NCBI GenBank assembly: GCA_977006965.1
Contig: OZ345354.1
Location: forward strand, 1,984,001 to 2,048,000
DNA length: 64,000 bases
Reading direction: 5' to 3'
DNA from: Phymatolithon calcareum
Taxonomy: Eukaryota; Rhodophyta; Florideophyceae; Hapalidiales
In this document: positions 42,815-54,358 of the stretch, piece by piece
Numbering within the stretch: position 1 is the first letter of the stretch
Layout: each line of letters begins with the position of its first letter
Position numbers and translations under genes: made by a program
The notes under the pieces: generated by a model
The model's input: the letters and a program-made list of their open reading frames with translations, nothing else
Told to the model about the DNA's origin: nothing
Databases searched by the model: none

Positions 42815-43834
42815 ATGAACTCATATATAGACTCCGTAATTGAATCTAGTGCAATTAATTCTGAAAGCGAGCTTGAATGTCCTAATTGTTGCTCGAAAGG
42901 CACTATCGAGTCCACTAAGATTTCTAAGATAGCATATTCTCGAAATCTGAAATTTGACACACCTCCAGACACCTCAAAGTGTAAAACATGTCAAAACAGT
43001 TTCGGAGGAGATGTAGTTATTCGTCATAACTTGAGGCGAATGAAAATGCAGTTATTTGAGCAATGCGCTTCACATGCTTTGCGAAATAATTGTTCTGATG
43101 CTTTTTCGCTTTCCACGGTTGGCAGTGTAGAACAATATGACAAAGAAGAAGAAAACAAAGTTGCGATTAGGTCAGCTGTCCCAAGAATATCCTCTATTCC
43201 AGACAAAAATTCTTCTCGTGAAGACTTTCTTGTGCACTCAATCTTCATGATAGAGCTATTACTTCTGAACCAGAATCATAGGTGGAAACACGCGAAAAGC
43301 TGTTTCAAGAAAAGCTCGAACTGCAAAGAAGGGTTTTGTAGCTATAATTTTCCTAGATTAGCTAATCATCTGACTCAAATTGATGAATTTGGTAGCATTA
43401 CTGGAAAGAGAATTGTAGGAAGTGAATACATTAACTCTTTCAATTCTGTTTTGCTCCATGTCATACGATCAAATCACGATGTTCGATTCCTTCTGTGCTG
43501 TGCGCACGAAATCTATTACACCATCAAGTATGTTGTAAAAGAACAAATGACAATAGATAATATCGCTGCAATCACTATTGCATCGTACACGAAACGATTG
43601 GGAAAGGAAACTACTTTAAAAAATGATATTTCTGCGGCCCGAACTGTCTACGGACGCATCGCTTCGATGGCATATGCTCGATCGGACCTCGTTGAAGTTG
43701 GCGCTGTAACTGCTGTACACTATTTATTACATGGTACTACATTTGTTTGCTCTCATGACTTTCAAAGTTTGCACTTGGGCAGGCACTTGTACGATTTAGA
43801 TGAAATTGAAAGCGATATTGGAATCATCCCTTAA
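42815..43834 (+). pseudogene. Helitron Rep, C-terminal segment with tyrosine motif
   Basis: It is in the same frame as the preceding ORF and contains the Rep region after HUH. Two CxxC pairs (CPNCCSKG and CKTCQNSFG) are followed by YYTIKYVVKEQ at 43514-43546, the Y-x2-K-Y-x2-K motif whose two tyrosines cut and rejoin DNA in Helitron transposition. It ends at TAA 43832-43834. A further 190 bp in the same frame are readable before another stop (TGA 44027-44029). Confidence 0.85.
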
Positions 43835-44077
43835 GGAAATTCTTACATTGCATTCAATGTAACATCGAATTACACTTTGCGCCCATTAGAGTTGGAGAAA
43901 ACATGTCTTTACGATTATACAGAAGGCTATCTTATGTCAAAGGATATTCCCAAAGAAATTGATTCAAATCTAGACTGCATGCGTCTTCACCCAAACCATC
44001 CCTTTTATGCTACAAGAGTGGTTAAGTGACGAAAAGTAAAAGTAATCTCGGATATCATTGGTCCTCGAATACCTGAT

Positions 44078-46123
44078 TTGTATGAGATCAGTGATGAGGA
44101 AATGGAAAAGTATGCTAAAATCGCATTACTTCTTTTTAAACCATACAGAAGCAAAGTAAATATACTACAGCAGTTCAAATCATTCAAAGAGGCATTTCAA
44201 AATTTTAAAAATAGCGTACAGTACAAGAACTCTCAAGCTGAAAGCATACTCTCAAACATGCAACACTACTATATTGGGAAACGAAGAGCGCAGGAGATGA
44301 GGGCAGAGCAACGTGAAAATTGGGCACTGCAACACGAAAATCCATTCGAATTAGATTCTGATCCTTCTTCTGTAGAAGATGATGATATTGATGATCTAGA
44401 GGAAACTAGTGGTGATGATGAAGAAGAGTGTACTCCATTTGATGTACAGCAATTCACTTTTCAATTGCACCCTGGAATAGTTGAGCGTATTCTGGGGAGC
44501 CTAATTGATGAAATAAATATCAACGGAAGAATTGCCAATAGTACAAGAAAAAGAGACGTTTGCTCTCTCATAGAAATGAGATCGTTTGTCAGGCGCCATG
44601 TCCACAAACATATTAGTACAGAAGAAAATGAAAAAGGCATATCGTACTGGCCTTTTAGAGAAGAGAAACTCAATGGCATCTCTAAAACCCGTTTTTTATC
44701 AAAAGATATTGCAGCGTCGTATGATAGCATGATATGCCAAGACGATAAATCATTAAATTCCAAAAAAATGGAACTGAAAGTATCTGCGAAAAACTCGAAG
44801 GAAGAAACAGTAGTTAGGTTGCTTGAAGATGCGATTAAATCCAAACGAGAGTCTGAAAATCGGTATATCGATGATAACTGTTCTGTAAAATTGGCAGAAA
44901 CTATTAACCCATCCATTGATCAAGTCGCAAATAGATTTACGCTCAATGAACGACAGACCATTGCTTTTCGAATAGCCGGTTCCTATCTATTAGACTCATT
45001 CAAACGATCATTGCTGCGATATTCCCCTGGTAAACCTCTTAGAATGCATTTATCTGGTGAAGGAGGGACTGGAAAGTCGAGGATAGTTGAAGCAATTCGA
45101 TTTCTTGCAAATGGGTGGGGGTATCCTGATGCTGTTGTCACAGTTGCTCCAACTGGTATTGCTGCTGTATTAGCTGATGGAGAAACAGTTCATTCTAAGC
45201 TACAAATATTACATAATAAAAAACCAACAATGAAACAATTAGAAGAATGGTCAAGAGTCTACATGGTTATTTGGGACGAGATTAGTATGACAGGACAGAC
45301 TCTATTTTCAAAGGCAATGAAGAAAATCAAAGCGTTCTTGGGAACTGAGAAAGGTTACGATGCCAGAATTCACATAGTAACTGCAGGTGATTTTGCACAG
45401 CTTCCTCCTTGCTTCGAAAAGTATGTATTTTCACCTCCTGCATTCGTAGAGGCAAGCTCTTTCCTGTTGGATAGCGAAACTAAGGCTGGAACAGAATCAA
45501 GTGTACGCGGAAGCAACTCCAGAAAATCAAACGCAAATGTGAATAACATCACAGGCTACCACATTTGGCAATCATTCAAGACTGTTGTCAAGCTTAAAGA
45601 GAATATGAGACACCGATCTGATCCGTCTTATGGAAGTATCCTAAAACGACTGCGAACTGGTGATCAAACAGTTCAAGATTTTGAAGTCCTGAGCACCAGA
45701 TTTTTGGATCCATTGTGCCCTACTTCTGAAGTACAGAAGCAATTTAAGAATAGACAAGATAAAAATCTATCATTTCCCATTGCTGTCCAGGCAAATCGTA
45801 GCAGACACTCTATAAATTGGCTCAGTACCTCTGAGATATCTCAAAATAGTTCTGAAGTTGAAATACCTATTGTATGTCCGGCCCAATTTAGTGCGACAAA
45901 GAGAGGTGCAAAACCAACCATGGAGCAACTGGAAGATCTTCTTAAACTTGGAGATAATAAATTGCAAAGATTATCTCCATTGCTTCACATTTTTCCAGGT
46001 ATGCGCGTGTTTATAACTCAAAATATTAGCCCAAAACTTGGACTTGCTAATGGGTCAGCTGGAACTGTACTCGGATGTCAGTTTCCAGAACATTTCCAGA
46101 ATTCAAATAGTAACTGCAGGTGA
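44078..46123 (+). pseudogene. Helitron PIF1-type helicase segment, truncated by duplication
   Basis: After an acidic linker (about residues 86-115) the helicase has Walker A GEGGTGKSR (Lys333, bases 45074-45076), motif Ia-like VTVAPTGIAA, Walker B VIWDEISM (Asp400-Glu401, 45275-45280) and motif III TAGDFAQLPP. It runs through the first copy of the 733-bp duplication (45363-46095). It then enters the second copy out of frame and stops at 46121-46123, so it lacks the distal helicase motifs. It belongs to the same frame as the two Rep ORFs upstream. Confidence 0.88.
45363..46095 (+). repeat. 733-bp tandem duplication inside helicase, first copy
   Basis: The sequence from CCAGAATTCA is repeated with constant offset 733 at 46096-46828, with about eight differences. 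The junction shares TTTCCAGAA-like microhomology. Because 733 is not a multiple of three, the duplication shifts the reading frame. Confidence 0.95.
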
Positions 46124-46828
46124 TTTTGCACAGCTTCCTCCTTGCTTCGAAAAGTATGTATTTTCACCTCCTGCATTCGTAGAGGCAAGCTATTTCCTAT
46201 TGGATAGCGAAACTAAGGCTGGAACAGAATCAAGTGTACGCGGAAGCAACTCCAGAAAATCAAACGCAAATGTGAATAACATCACAGGCTACCACATTTG
46301 GCAATCATTCAAGACTGTTGTCAAGCTTAAAGAGAATATGAGACACCGATCTGATCCGTCTTATGGAAGTATCCTAAAACGACTGCGAACTGGTGATCAA
46401 ACAGTTCAAGATTTTGAAGTCCTGAGCACCAGATTTTTGGATCCATTGTGCCCTACTTCTGAAGTACAGAAGCAATTTAAGAATAGACAAGATAAAAATC
46501 TATCATTTCCCATTGCTGTCCAGGCAAATCGTAGCAGACACTCTATAAATTGGCTCAGTACCTCTGAGATATCTCAAAATAGTTCTGAAGTTGAAATACC
46601 TATTGTATGTCCGGCCCAATTTAGTGCGACAAAGAGAGGTGCAAAACCAACCATGGAGCAACTGGAAGATCTTCTTAAACTTGGAGATAATAAATTGCAA
46701 AGATTATCTCCATTGCTTCCCATTTTTCCAGGTATGCGCGTTTTTATAACTCAAAATATTAGCCCAAAACTTGGACTTGCAAATGGGTCAGCCGGAACTG
46801 TACTCGGGTGTCAGTTTCCAGAAAATGT
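46096..46828 (+). repeat. 733-bp tandem duplication inside helicase, second copy
   Basis: This is the second copy, in the frame that leads into the distal helicase motifs and the OTU domain. Differences from copy one include a cytosine for adenine that changes LLHIFPG to LLPIFPG. Confidence 0.95.
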
Positions 46829-48260
46829 CGTTTTTCGCACAATTTTAGTGAAGGGTGCTCCAATGAAGATTTCATCCACAATTCCGGAAGTTGTATTTGT
46901 GTCCGTGGAGCAAGCAAAATTAAAGACACGCTTTCCAAATATACCCGAAATCTACCCTAGTAACACTATTCCAGTACTACCATATTCAGTTACTGTGCGC
47001 GTGTCGTGTCTACGTAGCAGAAATTGCAGTATAAAAGTGACACAGATTCCAATATCTCCATCATTTGCAGCGACTACCCATAAACTTCAAGGAACAACAT
47101 GTGATGCGATTTTGTCGTACAGTGTTAATGAACCTGGTAGACAACCAACATCGCTCTATGTATTGGCTTCTCGCGTTAAAACATTAGAAGGTCTTTTTCT
47201 CTGCAAAAAACTTACAGAGGAAGACTTTAAATATTTCAGGCCCTCTCAAGAAGTTCTTGATGAAGAAGAAAGACTTGACGGGCTCTGTACAAGAACACTG
47301 GAGAATTTCATGAATGGAACTATATTTCCGGATGAAGTAAATAATGAGATTCAGAACCTGAAAAGAGTAGAAGAGAACGACCCGGAAGAAACAATAATTG
47401 ACCTTTATCTACCTAAAAATAACGAAAAAACGGGAAACAATGTGATTCATCAGTCGGTTAAAATCCCCTCACATAATACTTCCTATTTCGGAAGCTCATG
47501 TTTCGAATTGCTCGTACCTCATTTTCACTCTGGAACAGTTATGAGAATAAAGTCTGTCCACAGATTACTTGTAAGTTGTAATTTCAGAGCTCCTGCTCTT
47601 CCAATAACCTCACTCATAGCCGATAGTGTTTCTAGACACCCAACACTATGGAAACCTGTTGATGTTCCAGGTGATGGGAATTGCTGGATATATGCAACAG
47701 TTCTCTCCATTTACTACTGCACTTTGAGTTTAGGAAACGCTTTATATTTGAATCCACAAGATTGTAGAAGGAAAATATCTTCCCTTCTTTCCGAAGTGTC
47801 AAAATCCGATGAACATACGAAACATAGCTTTCTACGAAATATGAACCTATTAACTTCTCGACAAGGTGTTGCTCTACAGCAATTTTCTACTGCAATAGGA
47901 TACAGCAACTCATTAGAAATGTTGTCCTCGTTTCTAAAGATTGGAACCCCTAATATTTGCTTGTGGGCTGCTGACATTGGTGACGAAATGAACTTGCTTT
48001 CGCTTGTATTAAATCAAAACATTATATCTTATAGTCCTTCTTCAACAAAAACACATCAATCTACCTTAGATCTAAATACAACTATTGGTCCTTTGTCCCC
48101 GACTTCAGTCTACAGTCCATATCCGGATATTACGCTTGAGAACTCAGCAGTACCATTTCAAATTCCAATACTTTTCTCAGACGGTAATCACTTTCAGTGT
48201 CTAATCCCTCCGTCCGATTTTGATATTTTCTCATTGCCCTCATGGGATTTTAATAATTAG
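46096..48260 (+). pseudogene. Helitron distal helicase and OTU-type cysteine peptidase domain
   Basis: The open frame from 46038 (740 codons) enters real coding sequence at about 46096. It holds the repeated GDFAQLPP segment and late helicase motifs (AATTHKLQGTT at 47067-47099 and YVLASRVKT near 47158). It then holds an OTU domain with VPGDGNCWIY (Asp546, Cys549, bases 47664-47690) and a distal SDGNHFQCL (His718, 48189-48191). That is the Asp-Cys...His arrangement of OTU deubiquitinase-like peptidases. Catalytic residues are all present. No endonuclease domain follows. It ends at TAG 48258-48260. Confidence 0.88.
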
Positions 48261-49440
48261 AAATTTTTACGTACCGATTTCCACGTTTACAAATACGAAT
48301 CAAGGGTACTCGAATTTTCTGGCGTGGAGTTAAGATGTAGTATTGATTAGTACTGATTGCAAGTGAGGAGAGTCAGTTTAATCCACGTTCCGCTAACATG
48401 GGATATTTTTAACATTAGCAGTGCGAAAAGCATGTTCTTTATGAATCGTTTATGATAATTTATTGCTGTCAATAGCCGTTACAGTACACTTGCCACCATA
48501 TCGCACCATCGATCGTATGAATAACATGTGCATAAACCGTCACAATATATGCGAGAGACAGGAACTGCTTCTTCGAAGGGGATACGTGATGTTTCGAATA
48601 GACAATAGACCAAATTGAATAAATTATGAAACTTTCAAGAAATGGTACATCGCATTCTAAATCTCTGAATATCAAATAAACACGTTGTCTCGAAATATGT
48701 GCGTTTCCCGTGCGAATGAGTCCAAGATTTGGAAGAGAGCACATTTTTAACTCTGTTTCATCTGTTGCGGCATTATCTATCTGAATATTTAATCCTTATC
48801 TATGGTAGTGAGTTTAGATAACCATGCAAGTACATTTTATCTCCTGTCGTCCATTGCACTAACTTAAACAATGAAAATATCAATGGTGTTCTAAGTGGAC
48901 AGCTCAGCATTATTTCTGGAATAGTTACGTTGAAAAAACTAAAGTTATTTACAAATGTGTGGCACGATTCTACCAATCCCTCAATTGAAGGAAGAATTTC
49001 TTCAAATTTGACGTTAACTACAGTAGAACTCACAGAGACTGTCAGTTCGTGTAATCAAAAACTCTATGGCACAGGAAAACTGTTGATTCGTAGTCCAGAC
49101 AAACACATCACACATCTTGAAACCTATCACGTCCACACTACTTCTGAACACATCTCACACATGGTGAAACAGTCCTGCAGGTCAGTGATGCGACTACTGG
49201 GCTAGCTGGCGGTGGTCATAGAGTGGAAAGTGGAAATCTGCAAGTTTTGTGAGAATAGTAGTCAGCGAAGCAGTTCAAAAAGCCTCCTTACAAGTCTCAT
49301 ACACGTTCACAGAACCCCTGCATCACACTTGTCGAAGCCTGCCAGGCTCACAGTACATCTGAACACACCTCAAAAACGTCGAAAACTCCCTCTTAAATGA
49401 TACCTTTGTAACTATTGGCAAGCTCGTGGTGCTCGCGGAG
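48261..49440. other. Helitron 3' flank, no convincing gene
   Basis: The stretch is A/T-rich with short ORFs on both strands. An imperfect stem GCTAAC...TTAGC lies at about 48391-48418. A Helitron 3' end (hairpin followed by CTRR) is expected here, but no candidate stands out. Conserved-looking peptides such as TNPSIEGRISSNLTLTTVEL (49000) have no known match. Confidence 0.4.
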
Positions 49441-50218
49441 TTGCAAATCAATTCAATATGCAAAATCTGCAAATTATCTTACAATGTAAGTTAGGGAGGC
49501 GGGTCAAAACGCCTCTTTGAAAGTCTGAAAGAAGGCGGCAGTGTGCAGAATTTCTGAAACGTCCAACTTTTCAATGGCCAAAATATTGGCCATTGAAATT
49601 ATCAATTATTTTAAGTTGTAAATTCTACAAATTTTAATCTCTGAGTGGTCCAAGGAAATCTCAGAACGAGATAAATGTGGTCCAATCATTTCGACGATTT
49701 CGTCCAATGAAGCAATCGTGTCCAAGGGATGTCCAAGGGATACAGGAAACGGGGAGCTACTGGTGCTCGTGAAGTGGAAAATGATTTCAATATGCGAAAT
49801 CTGGAGGATTTGAGAGAATTTAAGTAAGGGAGGCGCTTCAAAACGCCTCTTCCAAAGTCTCAAAGAAGGCGGGAATCTTCAGAATTTCTGAAACGTCCAA
49901 CTTTTCAATAGCCAAAATATTCGTGAACACGTAAAATTGTCAATTTTTTTAAATTGCAAAATCTGCAAATTTTAATCTCTGAGAGGTCCAATGAAATCAC
50001 AGAACGCGATGAATGTGGTCCAATCATTTCGATTATCTCGTCCAATGAAATCACAGAACCCGATGAATGTGGTCCAATCATTTCGACTATCTCGTCCAAT
50101 TAAATGAATGAAATGATAGCACCCGATGAATGTAGTCCAATCATTTCGATATTCTCGTCCAATTAAATTCTTAGAAACATGGGTGTCATAACTCAACATC
50201 TCCGCTAATACCATAATT
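49441..50218 (-). repeat. Repeat S, longer copy with ~60-bp minisatellite at 49985-50170
   Basis: Three and a half units carry GATGAATGTGGTCCAATCAT and CTCGTCCAATGAAATCA. Two copies of a GAGGCG...CGCCTC hairpin-bearing segment (about 49496-49560 and 49826-49900) precede it. The part from about 49730 matches the reverse complement of 2121-2600. Confidence 0.8.
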
Positions 50219-50258
50219 GGTGGGCTCGCTCGCTCGCGCAGTACCATAACTTTAGTTT
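50219..50258 (-). repeat. Conserved ~40-bp GCGAGC-rich block-edge motif, inverted
   Basis: It reads GGTGGGCTCGCTCGCTCGCG and then CAGTACCATAACTTTAGTTT. It separates repeat S from the inverted NB-ARC/WD40 duplicate. Confidence 0.85.
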
Positions 50259-50619
50259 TTTAAGTTAAATTTTGTGAAATGTTTTTTAAAAAATTGTGCT
50301 CTAAATTTAACCGATTTAACCGACAGATGTTAATTAAATGGTGTTCTAAACTCATATTATAAAAACCAGTTCTGAGTTCGAACTTCTAACATAAGGAATC
50401 ATACTCCCCTGGTTCTGGTTCTAGTACCAATAAAGTGGAATAATCTTTAGAAACTAGGGTGGAAACTGCTGATAGCAGTTTTCATTTGTAATTGGACTTT
50501 TGTGAACGACAGTCGGAGGCATGAAGACAATGTCAGTATGGTACACACAGCTTCTGAACGGATTTCTGGCACCGGAACTTAGCACGTTCGTTGGTTGCAG
50601 ATTAATATGATTCATTTGA

Positions 50620-51537
50620 GCGAATGTTGTTGACTAAGATTCCGAGAGCGTGGTGGTCTGTTGGAGAGGAAGATATATCTATGAGTAACTTGGCAGACAT
50701 CTGGTGTCTGCAGATTTCATGACGGAGCTTGTTGGATGGGCGTTGGACACATGCACGTGGTAAGATCGGTAGAATGATGGCACTGAAATCGGAGTTTGAA
50801 TGTTTGCTGACACTTACGGACGAATTATTCCACAAATAATCAGACAGAGCTTCGAATTGCTTTAGAAAGGGATACAATTGTCGTGGGGAAGAGTAACGGA
50901 AGGGCAGTGACCGTTTCTGTTCTCAGTGTGCGGACGACTGTTCAACATAAGAACGGAGAACTCAGTTGTAGAAGCGTACTTGAAAAGCGTGGAACGGCAC
51001 ACACGAAAGCCGAATTTGCGATTCGTGAATGTGTTTTTCAGAGGTTCGCAAAGCGCGCAGATCATGGAGATGCCCATGGGAGGGTATTGCGATGTAGTTG
51101 ATTGTTCTTCATGTGGACGTTTTCTCGCATCACGCGCATCAGGCGCAGACAGTGATGTTGTAGTCGCTGATTCGTGGACATGTGATATATTGAAGCGGCT
51201 GAAAGTACATTCTGACCTTGTATTGTCCGTTTCATTTTCTGCTTCGTCAAGAACAATTGTCTCAGGGTCGGATGATGGATCGATCAAAGTCTGAGAATGG
51301 GAGACATTTGAGTCGCCAGTGCGTGTTCTCGAAGGGCACAGCAAGGGGGTAACGGGCGTTGCTGTTAGCAGCGGATGCACTAGGGTACGTGTCTGTGAGG
51401 ATGTTTATGACGCACGCGAAACAAGATGCTGCGAAATATGGGCTTGCAGAAGTCACCGGGAAAGTGAGAAAGAGTATTGTGAGGATCCTAAAGAGTTGCA
51501 GCGGGTTGCCGATAGCGTTGGAAGTTGCAGGAAGCAA
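50620..51537 (+). pseudogene. NB-ARC/WD40 protein, pseudogene copy 3 (same chimera)
   Basis: Pieces include RTHTKAEFAIRECVFQRFAK-like sequence near 50995-51055, EMPMGGYCDVVDCSSCGRFL (51064-51125), and SGSDDGSIKV then a TGA and EWETFESPVRVLEGHSKGV (51262-51350). In another frame follow VRMFMTHAKQDAAKYGLAEV and ILKSCSGLPIALEVAG (51392-51531). The last is a clear GLPL motif of NB-ARC. The order WD40 then NB-ARC is the same abnormal junction as in 14298-15270, so the chimera predates the inverted duplication. Confidence 0.7.
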
Positions 51538-52500
51538 GTCGAAAACACGAGTACTTTTTATTTTTATACTCTTCAGAACGGACAAGAAGGCGTCGCCTCC
51601 TGGCAGTGTTCTTAGGAGCAATCTCAGAACAGTTTAATTGCTATTTCTCTAAGGAGTATTGAAAGCGTTTTGTACGAAAATCATTGCCCCTCAGTACTAA
51701 ATATGGTATTTTGCTCTCATATACGGGCATCTATCCCCTGTAGCTTAACATATGGAGTTCTCTACAAAAATTTGTAAAAAAGGTCAGACAGAAAAGTGAG
51801 GAATTATGTCAATAGAGCACAATATCTAAAACAGAACCAAATCCCAGTTTAATATTCACAAGATTAGCACAAGTTATATATTGACCCTTATGCTTCCACC
51901 AGAGTTTATTGTACCGTAAAGCTCCAATGATTCAGTCCCCGGGGACTAAAGGGCCTCACCCTGGGTTTTCGTTCAATTGCTAAAAAATAAGACTGAAAAC
52001 CTAGAAGCCGAAGTAATCAACACCTCCATGTTAATGCAATACGATTCGTTTTCGTAGATATTAGGGACGAACAGAAGCTCAAGAAGCTGTCCAGAGGTTC
52101 CCATTTAATAAAGTACAAGGAAAACTTGCGAATAATGCTCTGATTTCCGGGTCTCGTCACTGCTCATCGTCTGCTTCGGATATATACCGCAGTGTTTCCA
52201 CACTCAAAAGCCTGTGAAAGTGAAAAATTGTATTGCACTGTCTTTCTTTGCTTTTCAGATAAATCCTAGGTCTCCGGCATATGATATGATAATCCACGCC
52301 ATACATATATACGTCGTGTTTGATATTGTATTATCAGATACAGTGGGGGAGTGCTGCATCACAGTCAGCGTCATAATTCATTGATTATTTCTCCAGTGCT
52401 GGCCAGTATTTTAGGAGTCATTGTCTTTCTCCTCGTACGTTAAGCCATTACTATGGCCATTATGCTCTTTTTTATCGTCTAGAAAGGCTCACTGAAGAAT

Positions 52501-52842
52501 GTGGACGAGAAATTTTCAGTTGAAAAAGCTTTTGGCATTTCGTTAAGAAATCGTGCCGGTGTTACTTGCTCTCATTTCACGGGGGAAGTGCCTGCTTGTT
52601 CGCTGCGAGGTAGGCGAACTACGGAATCAGAAAACTTTATAATATCCACATTTCAACCTACCTTAACTCCGGACTTGGAGAGTTTAGTGTTAACTTGGAA
52701 CTGTAGAAAGAGCCTTCTCATGAGGTCATTCATATCCACAAAATCTTCGAGAAGTTCGATTCAAAGGCTGGGCAACTTTTCACCTGGCTTTAAATCCTCA
52801 CTGCCGATTTCTATTCTTTCACTTTTGATACTAATTATGTGA
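52501..52842 (+). CDS. Repeat-R-borne ORF of unknown function, copy 1 (113 aa)
   Basis: It begins MDEKFSVEKAFGISLRNRAG and is open in the same frame in copy 2 (61526-61879). However, a second frame over the distal half (FDSKAGQLFTRLQILTADFN in copy 2) looks more protein-like and is interrupted by stops here. The region may be a decayed exon pair rather than a real gene. No domain is recognised. Confidence 0.3.
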   Translation: MDEKFSVEKAFGISLRNRAGVTCSHFTGEVPACSLRGRRTTESENFIISTFQPTLTPDLESLVLTWNCRKSLLMRSFISTKSSRSSIQRLGNFSPGFKSSLPISILSLLILIM

Positions 52843-53046
52843 CAAACTCTATAGATCTATTCGCTTCCATCTTTTCACTGGATTAGGGAAACTTTCAGAT
52901 CTCTAGAGCGTCCAGAGATAATAAATTCTGTTCAAACGAAACTTCTTTAAGATCGACACATTGGATTATAGAGTGGTTCACCGTTTGAAGAAGTGCAACC
53001 TTCTTCTGAACTGTTCCGAAGGCGATTTCCCCTGCTATAAAAGAGC

Positions 53047-53098
53047 ATTCTGTAACGCCTCAATGTTGATTGGAAAGAACACTGAGGCGTTACAGAAT
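53047..53098. repeat. Long hairpin in repeat R, copy 1
   Basis: ATTCTGTAACGCCTCAATGT pairs with CACTGAGGCGTTACAGAAT across a 10-nt loop GATTGGAAAG, a 21-bp stem with one mismatch. Weaker pairing continues outward. The equivalent hairpin is at 62073-62123. Confidence 0.8.
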
Positions 53099-53399
53099 AG
53101 TCTTTCGGTTCTTTTACTTCATGATCGATAATCGATGCCCTCGTCTCCGGTGAGAGACGAAGCAAGCCGTCTAAGTTGGGAAATATCGCCCTCAAGCATT
53201 CAAACCGCAAGCTGCAGGCTAGATTCTCCTTGCGTTGCGTGGCTTCTCGCAAGCTCATCTTCGGCAAATTATTCCATGAGATGTTTACAACTTTCACTCA
53301 ATAACAGAACTGTACTTTGTTTGGATCTCGGTTCAGGGCACTACCACAAACATTACAACAGACTAGATCAATATTTCCAATTTCAGCTTCTTGGATAGC

Positions 53400-54358
53400 G
53401 GGACATCACCATCAGTGGATTTCTTCTTAACGAGTACCATACGGGGGCTTTATGTGTAGTCCTTTTGAGTAAAAAGAACAAACAATATGAAACCAGACGC
53501 ATACATTTTGCCCGTCAATGGCATCCACATCATGCTGCTGATTGTCACGCTCATCAAGGACAAGAGGTGTCCGACAGGCGAAGAAAGATGGTGGTTTCTG
53601 TATCTCCGGGGTGGTCTCCGGAATCAGAAAGAACGATGACTGATTCCTGGGTTGTACGGCGACACAGCGTTGTTGTGAATCTGGAAGTTTTCAACAATAG
53701 GACCTGAGCGTAATGTTAGGTATATGCGAGCTATAGAGTTCGATGCGATTTGATAAGGTAAAATCAGTACTTGGCTAACCATGTGTGTTTACGTGAATGT
53801 CTTTAACTTTCACCTTTTTCAAGTTTGCCAACTTTGCCATGTTTTCAGGAGTATTGGAAAGGCGCCCCAGTTTTCCGAATGCCTCGTGCGAAATCAGTAA
53901 ATCATCCGTGGAAAGATCAAGAACGATACGGTAGCGGTCTAGTTTTGTTCCCGCCAGGCGCTCGGCTGACAATTGGTTTGCGAATAGAATAGCATGGCTG
54001 ACTTCTCCCTCTGTGGTAAACGTTTTGATTCTGTTGGACTGTTTGCCCACCAAATAGACCTGCTGGTCACTTTTCAAATCTCCGAACTCGAATTTTGCTC
54101 CATTTTCATGGAACGCGCTGAGCAATTCTGTCTCTGGACTTCTAATTTTTTCTATGAAAATATTGAGAGGGGCGGTGTTGCAATCTTGACGGGTAGTGGA
54201 GCTTCAGTCTTGAGAGGATGCCGCGATGTAACGTTGATTGGGGTTATTGTTGTAACCGTCTTGCAGGGAGTGATTTTTGCTTCCATAGGGGGAAGGTTTT
54301 GAGTAGTGCGTGAAGATATTCCCGTACGGAAATGCTTTTTCTTATGATTCCCAGACAT
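53400..54358 (-). pseudogene. MSG-family gene, pseudogene copy 2
   Basis: ATG at 54358 (MSGNHKKKHFRTGISSRT). A one-base loss in a G run near 54170 shifts the frame after IATPPLSIF. The domain then continues in another frame as KFEFGDLKSDQQVYLVGKQS and LDRYRIVLDLSTDDLLISHE. The intron donor has changed from GTAAGC to GTTAGC (about 53784), while the CTAAC and CAG acceptor near 53708 remain. Exon 2 has a frameshift in NQSSFFLIP. Hence it is a recent pseudogene of the intact copy at 62441-63437. Confidence 0.8.

Larger units (their letters stand above)
40247..48260 (+). mobile_element. Helitron (Rep-helicase with C-terminal OTU domain), decayed
   Basis: One long coding region, broken into four ORFs, carries in order a Cys-rich N-terminus, a Helitron Rep domain (HUH plus Y-x3-Y), a PIF1-type helicase and an OTU-type cysteine peptidase domain. 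These are the hallmarks of rolling-circle Helitrons, and OTU domains are known from the Helitron2/Helentron branch. Breaks are stops at 42812, 43832 and 44027 and a 733-bp tandem duplication that shifts frame. The terminal TC and CTRR ends could not be placed. The 5' side is masked by the AAAAC array. Confidence 0.93.
50219..51550 (-). repeat. Inverted segmental duplicate of 14130-15482
   Basis: The whole segment, from the 40-bp motif through the flanking non-coding sequence to the NB-ARC remnant, matches the reverse complement of 14130-15482 at about 85-90 percent by eye. The block ends near 51540 where repeat R begins. Confidence 0.85.

Noticed and set aside
49985-50170. CRISPR-like array of regularly spaced repeats
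   Set aside because: Units are contiguous and imperfect with no unique spacers, and the context is eukaryotic repeat S.
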